Assembly: GCF_020176955.2 (NCBI RefSeq)
Contig: NZ_JAIUCZ020000004.1
Location: forward strand, 620,001 to 684,000
DNA length: 64,000 bases
Reading direction: 5' to 3'
Source: Nocardia sp. alder85J
Lineage (GTDB): Bacteria > Actinomycetota > Actinomycetes > Mycobacteriales > Mycobacteriaceae
Shown here one piece after another: positions 26,733 to 35,806 of this stretch (the stretch's first letter is position 1; each line of letters starts with the position of its first letter). The notes under the pieces were generated by a model. That model saw only the letters and a list, made by a program, of their open reading frames with translations. It was not told the origin of the DNA and searched no databases. The position numbers and the translations under genes were made by a program.

Positions 26733-27926
26733 GTGACAGAGACGGCTGAGTACGTGATCGTCGGCGGCGGCCTCGAGGGGCTCGCCATCGCCTGGTCTCT
26801 CGCCTGCCGCGGTGAGACCGATGTCGTTGTGCTGGAGCGCAATTCGCTCTGCTCCGGGATGACCGGCAGATCCAGCGGCGTGGTCCGCTGCCACTACGGC
26901 ACCCCGTCGCTCGCCGCGATGTCCTGGTACGGGGTGAGCGTCTTCGCGCGGGCCGCCGAACTGTTCGACGGCGACGATCTGGCCTTCCGGCAGTGCGGGT
27001 ACGTGGTCGGGGTCGGCGCGGACAACGTCGCCGCCCTGCACGCCAACGTCGCGATGATGCACGGCCTGGGCATCGAGGTCGACCTGATCGATCACGAGGC
27101 CATGGCCACGCTGTGGCCGGGCCTGTACCTGGACGATTTCGCCGCTTTCGCCTACGAGCGGTCCGGTGGCCGCGGCGAGGCGCACGTGACCGGGATGGCC
27201 TTCGCGACCGCGGCGCGAGCGCGCGGGGTCCGGATCCGGCAGTCCACCGCCGTCGCCGCGCTGTTGCAGGACGGCGCGGGCACGGTCTGCGGCGTCCGGC
27301 TGGCCGGCGGCGGCGAGATCCACGCCCGGCACGTCGTGCTGGCCGCCGGTCCCTGGACGCCGGAACTCGCCGCCACCGCCGGAGTCGAGGTCGACGTGAA
27401 AGCCCAACGCGCACAACTGGTCCTGATCGACCAGGGGATGCCGACCCCGGACGTGCCGGTGCTGTCGGACCTGTCCGGTCTGCAATACCTCTGCCGGGAG
27501 CCCAACGGCGAACTGCTGGTGGGTAATTCGGATCATCAAGCGCCGCAGTACATCGACCCGGACCGGTTCGCCGACCGGGCCGACGAGAGCACCATCGAGA
27601 AGACCGTGATGAAACTCGACACCCGGCTGCCCGGCATGCCCGATCCGCGGGTCACCGGGTCCTATGTCGGCGCCTACGACGTGACCCCGGACTACAACCC
27701 GATCATCGGCCCCGCCCCGGCCGACGGGCTGTTCCTGGCCACCGGTTTCTCCGGGCACGGCTTCAAGATCTCCCCGGCGGTCGGGGAACTGGTCGCCGAC
27801 CTGCTGACCACCGGCGTCACCACGCTGCCGAACGTCGATCCGCACGACTTCCGCTACTCCCGGTTCGCCGAGAACGACCCCCTGGTGAGCCCGCATCCCT
27901 ACGTCGGCGCCGGCGAGATGCGCTGA
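26733..27926 (+). CDS. FAD-dependent amine/amino-acid oxidoreductase (sarcosine oxidase beta/DadA family)
   Basis: A 397-residue flavoprotein. The N-terminal dinucleotide-binding motif is VIVGGGLEGLAIAWSL, GRSSGVVRCHYG lies at about 46-57, and the FAD C-terminal motif is FLATGFSGHGFKISP. It resembles the beta subunit of sarcosine oxidase and the MgdA subunit of N-methylglutamate dehydrogenase, enzymes that oxidise N-methyl amino acids. It leads an operon with GlnT and Glx genes, which makes an N-methylated or related glutamate derivative an attractive substrate. The MgdB, C and D subunits are not present. The start is GTG 26733. Confidence 0.82.
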   Translation: MTETAEYVIVGGGLEGLAIAWSLACRGETDVVVLERNSLCSGMTGRSSGVVRCHYGTPSLAAMSWYGVSVFARAAELFDGDDLAFRQCGYVVGVGADNVAALHANVAMMHGLGIEVDLIDHEAMATLWPGLYLDDFAAFAYERSGGRGEAHVTGMAFATAARARGVRIRQSTAVAALLQDGAGTVCGVRLAGGGEIHARHVVLAAGPWTPELAATAGVEVDVKAQRAQLVLIDQGMPTPDVPVLSDLSGLQYLCREPNGELLVGNSDHQAPQYIDPDRFADRADESTIEKTVMKLDTRLPGMPDPRVTGSYVGAYDVTPDYNPIIGPAPADGLFLATGFSGHGFKISPAVGELVADLLTTGVTTLPNVDPHDFRYSRFAENDPLVSPHPYVGAGEMR

Positions 27927-27963
27927 CAGCCCGCCGAATCCACCTCCCACCCCAGGAATTCCG

Positions 27964-29316
27964 ATGAGCATCGACACCGCCGAGCCCGCCGTCACGGCTG
28001 GGCCCTCCGACACCACTCTCACCGAACTGGTCCGGGCCACCGGCACCACCTTCGTGCTGGCCCTGTTCGTCACCCTCGCCGGAAAGCCCTGCGGCAAACT
28101 GGTTCCCGCCGCCGCGGTGCCCCAGTTGGAGGCCGAGGGCGTCGGCTTCGCCGGGTACGCGGCGGGCATGATGGGGCAGGAGCCGAAGGATCCCGATCTG
28201 GTCGCGATGCCGGATCCGTCGTCGTTCACCCCGATTCCGTTCGTCCGGCCCGGACTCGCGCTGGTGCACTGCGATCCGCACGTCGAGGGGCGGCCGTGGC
28301 CGTTCGCGCCGCGGGTCATCCTGCGCGAGATGCTGCGCCGGGCAGCCGATTCCGGCTTCGAGGTGAAGGTCGGCGCGGAGATCGAGTACTTCCTGGTCAC
28401 CCGGGACGACGCCGGCGCGCTGACGATCGCCGACACCGCCGACACGAAACTCCAGCCCTGTTACGACGCGCGCGACGTGACGCGGATGTACGACCATCTG
28501 ACCGAGATCTCCGACGCCATGAACACCCTCGGCTGGGGCAACTACGCCAACGACCACGAGGACGCCAACGGCCAGTTCGAGCAGAACTTCGACTACGACA
28601 ATGCCATGGTCACCGCGGACCGGGTGATCACCGCCCGCTACCTGCTGTCGGTGATCGCCGAGAAACGCGGCATGCAGGCCACGTTCATGCCCAAGCCGTT
28701 CGGCGGCCGCACCGGCTCGGGGATGCACCTGCACCTGTCGCTGTGGACCGGCGCGGGCCCGGCCTTCCCGGACGGCACCGACCCGAAGGGGCTGGGCCTG
28801 TCGTCGACCGCTTATTCGTTCATCGCCGGAATCCTCGAACACGCCTGCGCGCTCCAGGGTGTCGTGGCGCCGACGGTGAACTCCTACAAGCGCACCGGCG
28901 CCACCACCACCAGCAGCGGCGCGACCTGGTCCCCGTGCTCGGCGACCTACGGCGGCAACGACCGGACCCACTATCTGCGGGTGCCGGACGGCAACCGGGT
29001 CGAGTTGCGCGGCCCGGACGGATCGGCGAATCCCTATCTGGCCGTGGCGGTCTCCGTCGCCGCGGGGCTCGACGGCATCGCCCGATCGCTGGATCCCGGC
29101 GCACCCGGCAGCGCGGCCCCCGGCGCCGCGACGCTGCCGATGACGTTGCTGCACGCGATGGACCACCTCAGCGCCGATCCGGTGCTGACCGCGGCCCTCG
29201 ACATCGCCGGTCCGGGTGTCGCGGCGTACTTCGCCGACCGCAAGCGCGAGGAGTTCTTCGCCTGGCACAACACGGTTTCCGACTGGGAGATCGACCGGTA
29301 CCTCACGGCCTTCTGA
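27964..29316 (+). CDS. glnT: Glutamine-synthetase-like ligase (GlnT/GmaS type)
   Basis: A 450-residue member of the glutamine synthetase fold. The metal-binding segment is GAEIEYFLV, the ATP/glutamate segment GSGMHLHLSL, and a substrate loop is NSYKRTGA. It belongs to the GlnT group that accompanies GlxBCD; close relatives are gamma-glutamylmethylamide synthetases (GmaS), which ligate methylamine to glutamate. Classical GlnA features such as the adenylylation tyrosine loop are not seen. It could use ammonia, methylamine or another amine; context supports an amine. An AGGA ribosome site precedes the ATG. Confidence 0.82.
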   Translation: MSIDTAEPAVTAGPSDTTLTELVRATGTTFVLALFVTLAGKPCGKLVPAAAVPQLEAEGVGFAGYAAGMMGQEPKDPDLVAMPDPSSFTPIPFVRPGLALVHCDPHVEGRPWPFAPRVILREMLRRAADSGFEVKVGAEIEYFLVTRDDAGALTIADTADTKLQPCYDARDVTRMYDHLTEISDAMNTLGWGNYANDHEDANGQFEQNFDYDNAMVTADRVITARYLLSVIAEKRGMQATFMPKPFGGRTGSGMHLHLSLWTGAGPAFPDGTDPKGLGLSSTAYSFIAGILEHACALQGVVAPTVNSYKRTGATTTSSGATWSPCSATYGGNDRTHYLRVPDGNRVELRGPDGSANPYLAVAVSVAAGLDGIARSLDPGAPGSAAPGAATLPMTLLHAMDHLSADPVLTAALDIAGPGVAAYFADRKREEFFAWHNTVSDWEIDRYLTAF

Positions 29317-29341
29317 CCACCACCACGACAGGAGTTCCACC

Positions 29342-30241
29342 ATGTGCGGAATCGTCGGGTTGCACCTGCGCGACCCCGAACTGTATCCGCGGCTCGGCGA
29401 ACTGCTCACCGGCATGCTCGACCAGATGTGCGACCGCGGCCCCGATTCGGCCGGGATGGCCGTCTACGGCGACCCGACCTGGTCGCCGGCGGGCTCGGCG
29501 ACCGTCTCGCTGCTGGAGAGTCCGCTGCCCGCAACCGAATTGGCCGAAGCGCTGACCGCGCGCGCCGGCGTCGCCGTCACCGCGCTCGATCTCGATCCGA
29601 CGACCGTGGTGCACGCGCCGATCGCCGCGGCCGCGCTGCTGGCGGCCGTACGGGCGGTCGCCCCGGGAGCGCGGATCATCGGGTCCGGCGACGATGTGAC
29701 CGTGCTGAAAGGGATGGGCGACCCCAGCGGCCTGGCCCGCCGCTTCGGGCTGCCGGCCGCCGCCGGCTGGCAGGGCGTCGCGCACACCCGCATGGCCACC
29801 GAATCCGCCGTCACCGCCGCGGGTTCGCATCCGTTCTCGGTGGGTCCCGATCAGTGCCTGGTGCACAATGGCTCCTTCTCCAACCACATGTCGATCCGGC
29901 ACGAACTGGAACGGCACGGTGTGGTGTTCGACAGCGACAACGACACCGAGGTCGGCGCGCGCTACATCGCCGAGCAACTGGCCCGCGGCGCCGATCTGGA
30001 GAAGGCGCTGCTGACGCTGGGGGAGACCTTCGACGGCTTCTACACCCTGCTGGTCTCCACCGCGGACTCCTTCGCCGTCGTCCGCGACCCGATCGCCTGC
30101 AAACCCGCCGTGGCCGCCGAGACCGGCCGGTGGGTCGCGATGGCCTCGGAGTACCGCGCCCTGGCCCAGCTGCCGGGCATCGAGAACGCTCGGATCTTCG
30201 AGCCCGAACCGGAAGAGGTCTACGCATGGCACCGTCAGTGA
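29342..30241 (+). CDS. glxB: Class II glutamine amidotransferase (GlxB/MgsA type)
   Basis: A 299-residue Ntn-hydrolase. Cys2 immediately follows the initiator (MCGIVG), and CDRGPDSAGMAVYG, HNGSFSNH and DSDNDTEVGARYI are family elements. It is the glutaminase part of a split glutamate-synthase-like enzyme; in N-methylglutamate synthase the equivalent subunit is MgsA. The ATG at 29342 is fixed by the need for an N-terminal cysteine. It overlaps the GXGXG gene by 16 bases. Confidence 0.88.
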   Translation: MCGIVGLHLRDPELYPRLGELLTGMLDQMCDRGPDSAGMAVYGDPTWSPAGSATVSLLESPLPATELAEALTARAGVAVTALDLDPTTVVHAPIAAAALLAAVRAVAPGARIIGSGDDVTVLKGMGDPSGLARRFGLPAAAGWQGVAHTRMATESAVTAAGSHPFSVGPDQCLVHNGSFSNHMSIRHELERHGVVFDSDNDTEVGARYIAEQLARGADLEKALLTLGETFDGFYTLLVSTADSFAVVRDPIACKPAVAAETGRWVAMASEYRALAQLPGIENARIFEPEPEEVYAWHRQ

Positions 30242-30957
30242 CCGGGACCGCCCCGAGCCGCCCGGACCAGCAGGCGAGCGAGCCCGTCGGCTACGACCTG
30301 CGCACCAGCACCGTCCGGGAGGTGAACCGGGCCCTGCACGCCCCGGACGCGCCCGCCCGTGCCCTGATCACCGCCCCGCAGGGCGCGCACGCCCTGGCCT
30401 GCGGCCTGGACGCCGAACTCGAGGTGACCATCGACGGCCACGTCGGCTACTACTGCGCCGGCATGAATCAGCGCGCGCACGTCACCATCACCGGCAATGC
30501 CGGTGTCGGGGTGGCGGAGAACATGATGTCCGGCAGTGTGCGGGTGCGCGGTGACGCCTCGCAGTCGGCGGGGGCGACCGCGCACGGCGGACTGCTGGTC
30601 GTCGAGGGCAATGCCGCTGCCCGGTGCGGCATCTCGATGAAGGGCATCGACATCGTGGTCGGCGGCGACATCGGCCACATGAGCGCCTTCATGGGTCAGG
30701 CGGGCCGGTTGGTGGTCTGCGGCAATGCCGGTGAGGCGCTCGGTGATTCGCTGTACGAGGCCCGGATCTACGTGCGCGGCGACGTCGCCTCCCTCGGCGC
30801 CGACTGCGTGCAGAAGCCGATGCGCGAGGAACACCGCGCCGAACTGGCGGAACTGCTCGCCGCCGCCGGCTTCGACGCCGACCCGGCCGGGTTCCGCCGC
30901 TACGGGTCCGCGCGCCGGCTGTACAACTTCCATGTCGACAACGCCTCGGCGTATTGA
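30226..30957 (+). CDS. glxC: GXGXG-domain subunit of a glutamate-synthase-like enzyme (GlxC/MgsB type)
   Basis: A 243-residue right-handed beta-helix protein with repeated glycine turns (VTITGNAGVGVAENMMSG, VVGGDIGHMSAFMGQ, VVCGNAGEALGD). This is the C-terminal domain of glutamate synthase encoded as a separate gene. It would connect the amidotransferase and FMN subunits. The start is the ATG at 30226 inside the end of glxB. It lacks catalytic residues of its own. Confidence 0.88.
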   Translation: MAPSVTGTAPSRPDQQASEPVGYDLRTSTVREVNRALHAPDAPARALITAPQGAHALACGLDAELEVTIDGHVGYYCAGMNQRAHVTITGNAGVGVAENMMSGSVRVRGDASQSAGATAHGGLLVVEGNAAARCGISMKGIDIVVGGDIGHMSAFMGQAGRLVVCGNAGEALGDSLYEARIYVRGDVASLGADCVQKPMREEHRAELAELLAAAGFDADPAGFRRYGSARRLYNFHVDNASAY

Positions 30958-30977
30958 TCAGGGCCCCAGGAGTTCTC

Positions 30978-32291
30978 ATGACCATCGATCCCGTCCTGCG
31001 CGAGTCGGCCACCTTCGATCGCCGGGTGATCGCCGAGATCCAGCGCGCCGCCGAGACCGGCATCTACGACATCCGCGGCTGGGGCGCCAAACGCCCGCTG
31101 CCGCATTTCGACGATCTGCTGTTCCTCGGCGCATCGATGTCGCGGTACCCGCTCGAGGGCTACCGCGAGCGCTGCGACACCGATGTGGTGCTCGGTGACC
31201 GGCATGCGAAATATCCACTGCACCTGGATATCCCGATCACCATCGCGGGCATGAGCTTCGGCGCGCTGTCCGGCCGGGCCAAGGAGGCGCTCGGCCGTGG
31301 CGCGAGCGAGGTCGGCACCTCGACCACCACCGGCGACGGCGGAATGACCCCCGAGGAACGTGGGCAGTCGAAAAATTTGGTGTACCAATATCTTCCGTCC
31401 CGGTACGGGATGAATCCGGTGGATCTGCGCAAGGCCGACGCCATCGAGATCGTGCTCGGCCAGGGCGCCAAACCCGGTGGCGGCGGCATGCTGCTGGGGC
31501 AGAAGATCACCGAGCGGGTGGCCGCCATGCGCACCCTGCCGCAGGGCGTCGACCAGCGCAGCGCGTGCCGCCATCCGGACTGGACCGGACCGGACGACCT
31601 GGCGATCAAGATCATCGAACTGCGCGAGATCACCGACTGGGAGAAGCCGATCTACGTCAAGGTCGGCGCCACCCGCACCTACTACGACGTGAAACTGGCG
31701 GTCAAGGCCGGCGCCGACGTGGTGGTGGTGGACGGTATGCAGGGCGGGACCGCCGCCACCCAGGACGTGTTCATCGAACACGTCGGCATCCCGACCCTGG
31801 CCGCGATCCCGCAGGCGGTACAGGCGTTGCAGGAGATGGGCCTGCATCGCAAGGTGCAGTTGATCGTCTCCGGCGGTATCCGCAGCGGCGCCGACGTCGC
31901 CAAGGCGATGGCGCTCGGCGCGGATGCCGTCGCCATCGGCACCGCGGCCCTGATCGCGCTGGGCGACAACAGCCCGCGCTACGCCGAGGAGTATCGCGAA
32001 CTCGGTTCGGCCGCAGGCTTCTACGACGACTTCCAGCAGGGCCGCGACCCCGCGGGCATCACCACCCAGGACCCGGAACTGGCCGAGCGCCTGGACCCGG
32101 CCGCCGGTGGCCGCCGCCTGGCCAACTATCTGCGGGTGCTGACCATGGAGGCGCAGACCCTGGCGCGCGCCTGCGGGAAATCGCATCTGCGCAACCTCGA
32201 ACCGGAGGATCTGGTGGCGCTCACCGTCGAAGCGGCCGCCATGGCCCGGGTGCCGCTGGCCGGTACCACCTGGATCCCGGGCCGGCTGTGA
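30978..32291 (+). CDS. glxD: FMN-binding glutamate-synthase-like subunit (GlxD/MgsC type)
   Basis: A 437-residue FMN barrel. Family segments include TIAGMSFGALSGRAKEALG, the 2-oxoglutarate/FMN loops VVVVDGMQGGTAATQ and IVSGGIRSGADVAKAMALGA. It lacks the N-terminal amidotransferase and C-terminal GXGXG domains, which the two preceding genes supply. The complex would transfer an amide or methylamide-derived amino group to a 2-oxo acid. AGGAG lies 7 bases before the ATG at 30978. It ends in a GTGA overlap with the hydrolase gene. Confidence 0.88.
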   Translation: MTIDPVLRESATFDRRVIAEIQRAAETGIYDIRGWGAKRPLPHFDDLLFLGASMSRYPLEGYRERCDTDVVLGDRHAKYPLHLDIPITIAGMSFGALSGRAKEALGRGASEVGTSTTTGDGGMTPEERGQSKNLVYQYLPSRYGMNPVDLRKADAIEIVLGQGAKPGGGGMLLGQKITERVAAMRTLPQGVDQRSACRHPDWTGPDDLAIKIIELREITDWEKPIYVKVGATRTYYDVKLAVKAGADVVVVDGMQGGTAATQDVFIEHVGIPTLAAIPQAVQALQEMGLHRKVQLIVSGGIRSGADVAKAMALGADAVAIGTAALIALGDNSPRYAEEYRELGSAAGFYDDFQQGRDPAGITTQDPELAERLDPAAGGRRLANYLRVLTMEAQTLARACGKSHLRNLEPEDLVALTVEAAAMARVPLAGTTWIPGRL

Positions 32292-33520
32292 CCGGCGTGG
32301 ACACCTTCGACGCCCTGTGGACGGCGCTGCTGGACGTCGGCCGCCATCCCGGCACCGGCGGCTACCGGCGCTTCGCCTGGAACGACGCCGATATGACGCT
32401 GCGGGAATGGTTCCGCGGCGAGGCCGGGCGGCGCGGCATGGCCGTCGAGGAGGACCGCAACGGCAACCTGTGGGCCTGGTGGCTGCCGCCGGGCTGGTCC
32501 GGCGACCCGCGCGACGCGTTCGTCACCGGCTCCCACCTGGATTCGGTCCCCGACGGCGGCGCGTTCGACGGTCCACTGGGCGTTGTCTCCGCCTTCGCCG
32601 CCGTCGACCTCGTCCGGGCCCGCGGCATCGTGCCGACCCGCCCGGCCGGCATCGCGGCCTTCTCCGACGAGGAGGGCGCCCGCTTCGGCGTCGCCTGCAT
32701 CGGCTCCCAATTGTCCACCGGCGCACTGGCTCCGGAGCGCGCTCTGCGCTTGCGCGACGCCGACGGCATCACCCTGGCCGAGGCGCTGCACGCCCGCGGC
32801 CGCGACCCTCGCCACCTCGGCCCCGACCCTGACCTCACCCGCCGCGTCGGGGTGTACGTCGAATTACACGTGGAGCAGGGCCGCGCCCTGGACCTGATCG
32901 ACCGGCCGGTCGCGGTCGCCTCCTCGATCTGGCCGCACGGCCGCTGGCTGTTCACCTACACCGGCGAGGCCAATCACGCCGGCGCCACCCGCCTGATCGA
33001 CCGCCGCGACCCCATGCTGACCTTCGCCTCGACCGTGCACACCGCCCGCGAGGCCGCGGCCCTGCACGAGGCCGTCGCCACCTTCGGCAAGGTACGGGTA
33101 CTACCCAACGGCACCAACGCCATCGCCTCCGAGGTCGCCGCCTGGCTCGACGCCCGCGCCGCCGACGAGCCGACCCTGTCGGCCCTGGTCGACCGGATCA
33201 CCGCCGAGGCGCGGCGGCAGGCCGAGATCGACGGCATCGACCTGGACGTGGAGACCGAATCCGTCACGCCGATAGTCGAATTCCCCGCCGACACCCGAGA
33301 CCGGCTGTGCACCGCCCTCGCCCATCTCGGCGACATCCCGGTCCAGCCGACCGCCGCCGGTCACGATGCCGGGATCCTGTCGGAGAAGCTGCCGACCGCG
33401 ATGCTGTTCGTCCGGAATCCGACCGGAATATCGCACTCGCCAAGGGAATTCGCCGAGATCGCCGATTGTCACCGGGGTGCGCAGGCGCTGGCCGATGTGA
33501 TGGAGGAATGGATCGGATGA
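32288..33520 (+). CDS. M20-family amidohydrolase (N-carbamoyl amino acid/allantoate type)
   Basis: A 410-residue zinc hydrolase. Metal ligands are seen in GSHLDSVPDGGAFDG, FSDEEGARF and near the end in GISHSPREFAEI; VELHVEQGRALD is typical of the AmaB/AllC group, which cleave N-carbamoyl or allantoate-type substrates and release ammonia. It is the last gene of the operon and is translationally coupled to glxD. Its presence beside an amide-nitrogen pathway suggests hydrolysis of a ureido or amide intermediate; the substrate is not decided. Confidence 0.82.
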   Translation: MTGVDTFDALWTALLDVGRHPGTGGYRRFAWNDADMTLREWFRGEAGRRGMAVEEDRNGNLWAWWLPPGWSGDPRDAFVTGSHLDSVPDGGAFDGPLGVVSAFAAVDLVRARGIVPTRPAGIAAFSDEEGARFGVACIGSQLSTGALAPERALRLRDADGITLAEALHARGRDPRHLGPDPDLTRRVGVYVELHVEQGRALDLIDRPVAVASSIWPHGRWLFTYTGEANHAGATRLIDRRDPMLTFASTVHTAREAAALHEAVATFGKVRVLPNGTNAIASEVAAWLDARAADEPTLSALVDRITAEARRQAEIDGIDLDVETESVTPIVEFPADTRDRLCTALAHLGDIPVQPTAAGHDAGILSEKLPTAMLFVRNPTGISHSPREFAEIADCHRGAQALADVMEEWIG

Positions 33521-33692
33521 GGCGCCGGCAGGCGCGCCACATCTGCTGTGATGATCGGAAAGTTCTGTGCGACAGTAGTGTTCGACTGCCGTGCTGGCCG
33601 GAAGCTCTCACCCGTGTGCGGCGGTACGGGCCGGACGAGCGCGCGAGCACTCGCCGCTACGGCTGTGGCCGCATGTTGCGCCCGCGATCCGG

Positions 33693-34589
33693 TCACGGGT
33701 GGAGGAGTAACCGTTCGAGCGCCGTGCGACCGTTGCCGAGATAGCGGTGGTCGCCGGTCTCGAGCCCGTAGGCCATATCCTCCAGGGCGCTGCACACGGC
33801 ATAGAACCGGGCGCGAGCGCGTATCCGCGGCTGGTCGCCGATCCCGTAGGCGCGCAAGGCGATGTCGAGTGCATCCACGCCCAGATCCCGGTGGATCAGC
33901 CCGAAATCGTAGGCGGGATCGGTGATCGCGGCGTCGCTCCAGTCGATGATCCCGGTCACCGCTCCCGAATCGGGTTGCACGAGAACGTGTTCGATCCCCA
34001 GATCGTTGTGCGAGAACACCGGTTCGTACGGCTCGGCGGGCGGCGGCGTGGCGAGGAAGCGCTCCACGGCATCCTGCTGCGTATGCGGGATCTCGCCGAC
34101 AGCCGATTCATAGCACTCCGTGGCCGCCACGAGCCACTGCTCCGGAGGCTGCATGTCGACCTCCACCAGATCGGCGAACCGCTCGGTGGGAACCGCGTGC
34201 AGCGCACCGAGAAACCGCCCGAGCGTCTCGGCGATCGAGTTCGCGTGCAGTGCCCGCCGCGCCTCGGACAACTCGATCAGCGGCACCCCGGGGACCGCGA
34301 AATACGCCAGGCATCCCTGGGCGGCGACAACGAATGCCGGCTCGGGCACCGGCACCGGTGAGACACGAGCGACGGCCGCCAGCAGCCGCGCCTCGGTGTC
34401 GATCCGCGCGGCTCGTGCCCGAGGATCGGATTCCTTGCCGAACCGCACGATCAACTCGCCGTTGACCAGATAGGCAACGTTGTCCTGCCCCGCACCGAGC
34501 ATCGCCACCGTCTCGATCCGATACCCGGGCAGCCGGTCGGCCACCACGTCACGGACCTCGACGGCCCGATCATGCTCGGCAATGCCCAT
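33693..34589 (-). CDS. Aminoglycoside-phosphotransferase-family kinase
   Basis: A 298-residue protein of the APH/choline kinase fold. The ATP lysine region is NGELIVRFGKE, the catalytic loop FSHNDLGIEHVL and the metal motif IIDWSDAAITDP. Members phosphorylate aminoglycosides, macrolides, homoserine or other alcohols. The start was placed at the ATG at 34589; upstream translation in the same frame is not family-like. It stands alone, so the substrate is unknown and drug resistance should not be assumed. Confidence 0.82.
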   Translation of the reverse strand: MGIAEHDRAVEVRDVVADRLPGYRIETVAMLGAGQDNVAYLVNGELIVRFGKESDPRARAARIDTEARLLAAVARVSPVPVPEPAFVVAAQGCLAYFAVPGVPLIELSEARRALHANSIAETLGRFLGALHAVPTERFADLVEVDMQPPEQWLVAATECYESAVGEIPHTQQDAVERFLATPPPAEPYEPVFSHNDLGIEHVLVQPDSGAVTGIIDWSDAAITDPAYDFGLIHRDLGVDALDIALRAYGIGDQPRIRARARFYAVCSALEDMAYGLETGDHRYLGNGRTALERLLLHP

Positions 34590-35092
34590 GTCCTGCACTG
34601 TAACTGCGCCGTCCACCGCAGCGTGACCGAGCTTGATCGCCGCGCGGCCGGTACGCGCCCTGGTCCGAACAGTGGTCGCCGCCGCGTCCGGTGGTGCTCG
34701 TCGAAAGGCCCAGTCGGCGAACACCACCGGGGCGGCCGGCCGGCACCGGCCGCGGCAGGCAGGCTGTGATCGGGCCCGGCCGAGCAGATCTCGGGCCGGG
34801 CCGCGGAGGTCAGGCCAGGCCGAGGGCCTGCAAGATCTGCCACCACACCGACGGCGGCTGGCCGCCCAGCGGCCAGCCGGGTGCGCGGATCGTCGCGGAA
34901 GCCCTGCGGGACCGGGTAACCGTGGCGGAATGCCTGTATCACAGCTCGCTCCCATGTTGCCCCGGGCTACGCGCGCAGTGCGAGGCCGCGCCGCCCGGCG
35001 TGCACTATCGGAATCCCGTGCCGCCGTGCGAAGGAACCGGCAGCGGGCTCGTCCAGCGGGTGGCCGGTGTCGTCGGCCGGGCGGTGCGGCGG
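34590..35092. other. 500-base stretch without a recognisable gene
   Basis: Open frames here are Arg/Pro/Gly-rich and look like chance frames in GC-rich DNA. An inverted repeat GCGGCCGG / CCGGCCGC (34732-34739 with 34746-34753, 6-base loop) could be a terminator-like hairpin. It may be decayed coding sequence. Confidence 0.45.
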
Positions 35093-35719
35093 TCAGGATC
35101 GCGTCCGATCGATGGTCGTCGCGGGGTCCGCGCGCTCGACGACAGCGGCTGCCGCCGCGGCGGCGTTGTCGGTGGTCAGCCGGCGGACCGCGCGGTCCAG
35201 CGTGGGCAGGATCTCGGTGATCTCCATGGTCCCGTCGACGTATCGGCCGATGAGCCCGTGGCTGAGGCCGGTCAGGATCTGCCCGATGTCCTCCAGATAC
35301 AGCGGGTCGGCTCCCTGGAGGACGGCGGCGGCCGCCGGTAGCACCGCGACGAGGCCCTGCGCGTCGAGCCGGTTGCCGCCGGGCCCGCTGCGGGCGCGAT
35401 GGAACGCCTCGAGCATCCGAGGACTCCGCTCCCAGGGCTCGAACACCCGGCGGAACAAGCGCATGAGCCCGTCGTACAGCGACTCTCCCGGTTGCGGCGG
35501 GGCCAGATCGGCATAGCTGGTGCGGGTCATCCACTGCTCCAGGGCGGCCACGATCAGCTCGTCCCGGGTGCCGAACAGCTTGTACACCGTCGCCAGCGAC
35601 ACGCGCGCGGTGCGCGCGACCTCCTGGAGATATACCCCCTGGTAGCCGCCGCGCTCGAGCGCATCGAGCACCACCGCGAGGATACGCTGCGATGTCTCCG
35701 ATTCCCGCTCGACAGCCAT
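35093..35719 (-). CDS. TetR-family regulator
   Basis: A 208-residue regulator. The helix-turn-helix spans about 15-60 (LQEVARTARVSLATVYKLFG), and a ligand-binding helical domain follows with the Ala-rich stretch NAAAAAAAVVE near its end. It is divergent from an alpha/beta hydrolase, with two abutting palindromes in the 87-base gap. The regulator presumably represses itself and the hydrolase. Confidence 0.87.
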   Translation of the reverse strand: MAVERESETSQRILAVVLDALERGGYQGVYLQEVARTARVSLATVYKLFGTRDELIVAALEQWMTRTSYADLAPPQPGESLYDGLMRLFRRVFEPWERSPRMLEAFHRARSGPGGNRLDAQGLVAVLPAAAAVLQGADPLYLEDIGQILTGLSHGLIGRYVDGTMEITEILPTLDRAVRRLTTDNAAAAAAAVVERADPATTIDRTRS

Positions 35720-35726
35720 CCCTCCA

Positions 35727-35760
35727 GAGTAATCTGATTACTCGGGTAATCCGATTACTC
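35727..35760. promoter_or_regulatory. Two abutting 17-bp palindromes, TetR operator
   Basis: GAGTAATCTGATTACTC (35727-35743) is a perfect 8-1-8 palindrome. GGGTAATCCGATTACTC (35744-35760) matches it with one arm mismatch. They abut head to tail between divergent start codons, the standard place for a TetR site binding two dimers. Confidence 0.8.
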
Positions 35761-35806
35761 GATACAACACTCTCTCATTACGAGAATGCGCTTCAGGAGA
35801 TACGGG

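Noticed and set aside
27817..29415. 532-codon minus-strand frame opposite glnT
   Set aside because: Antisense of a conserved enzyme; no family features.
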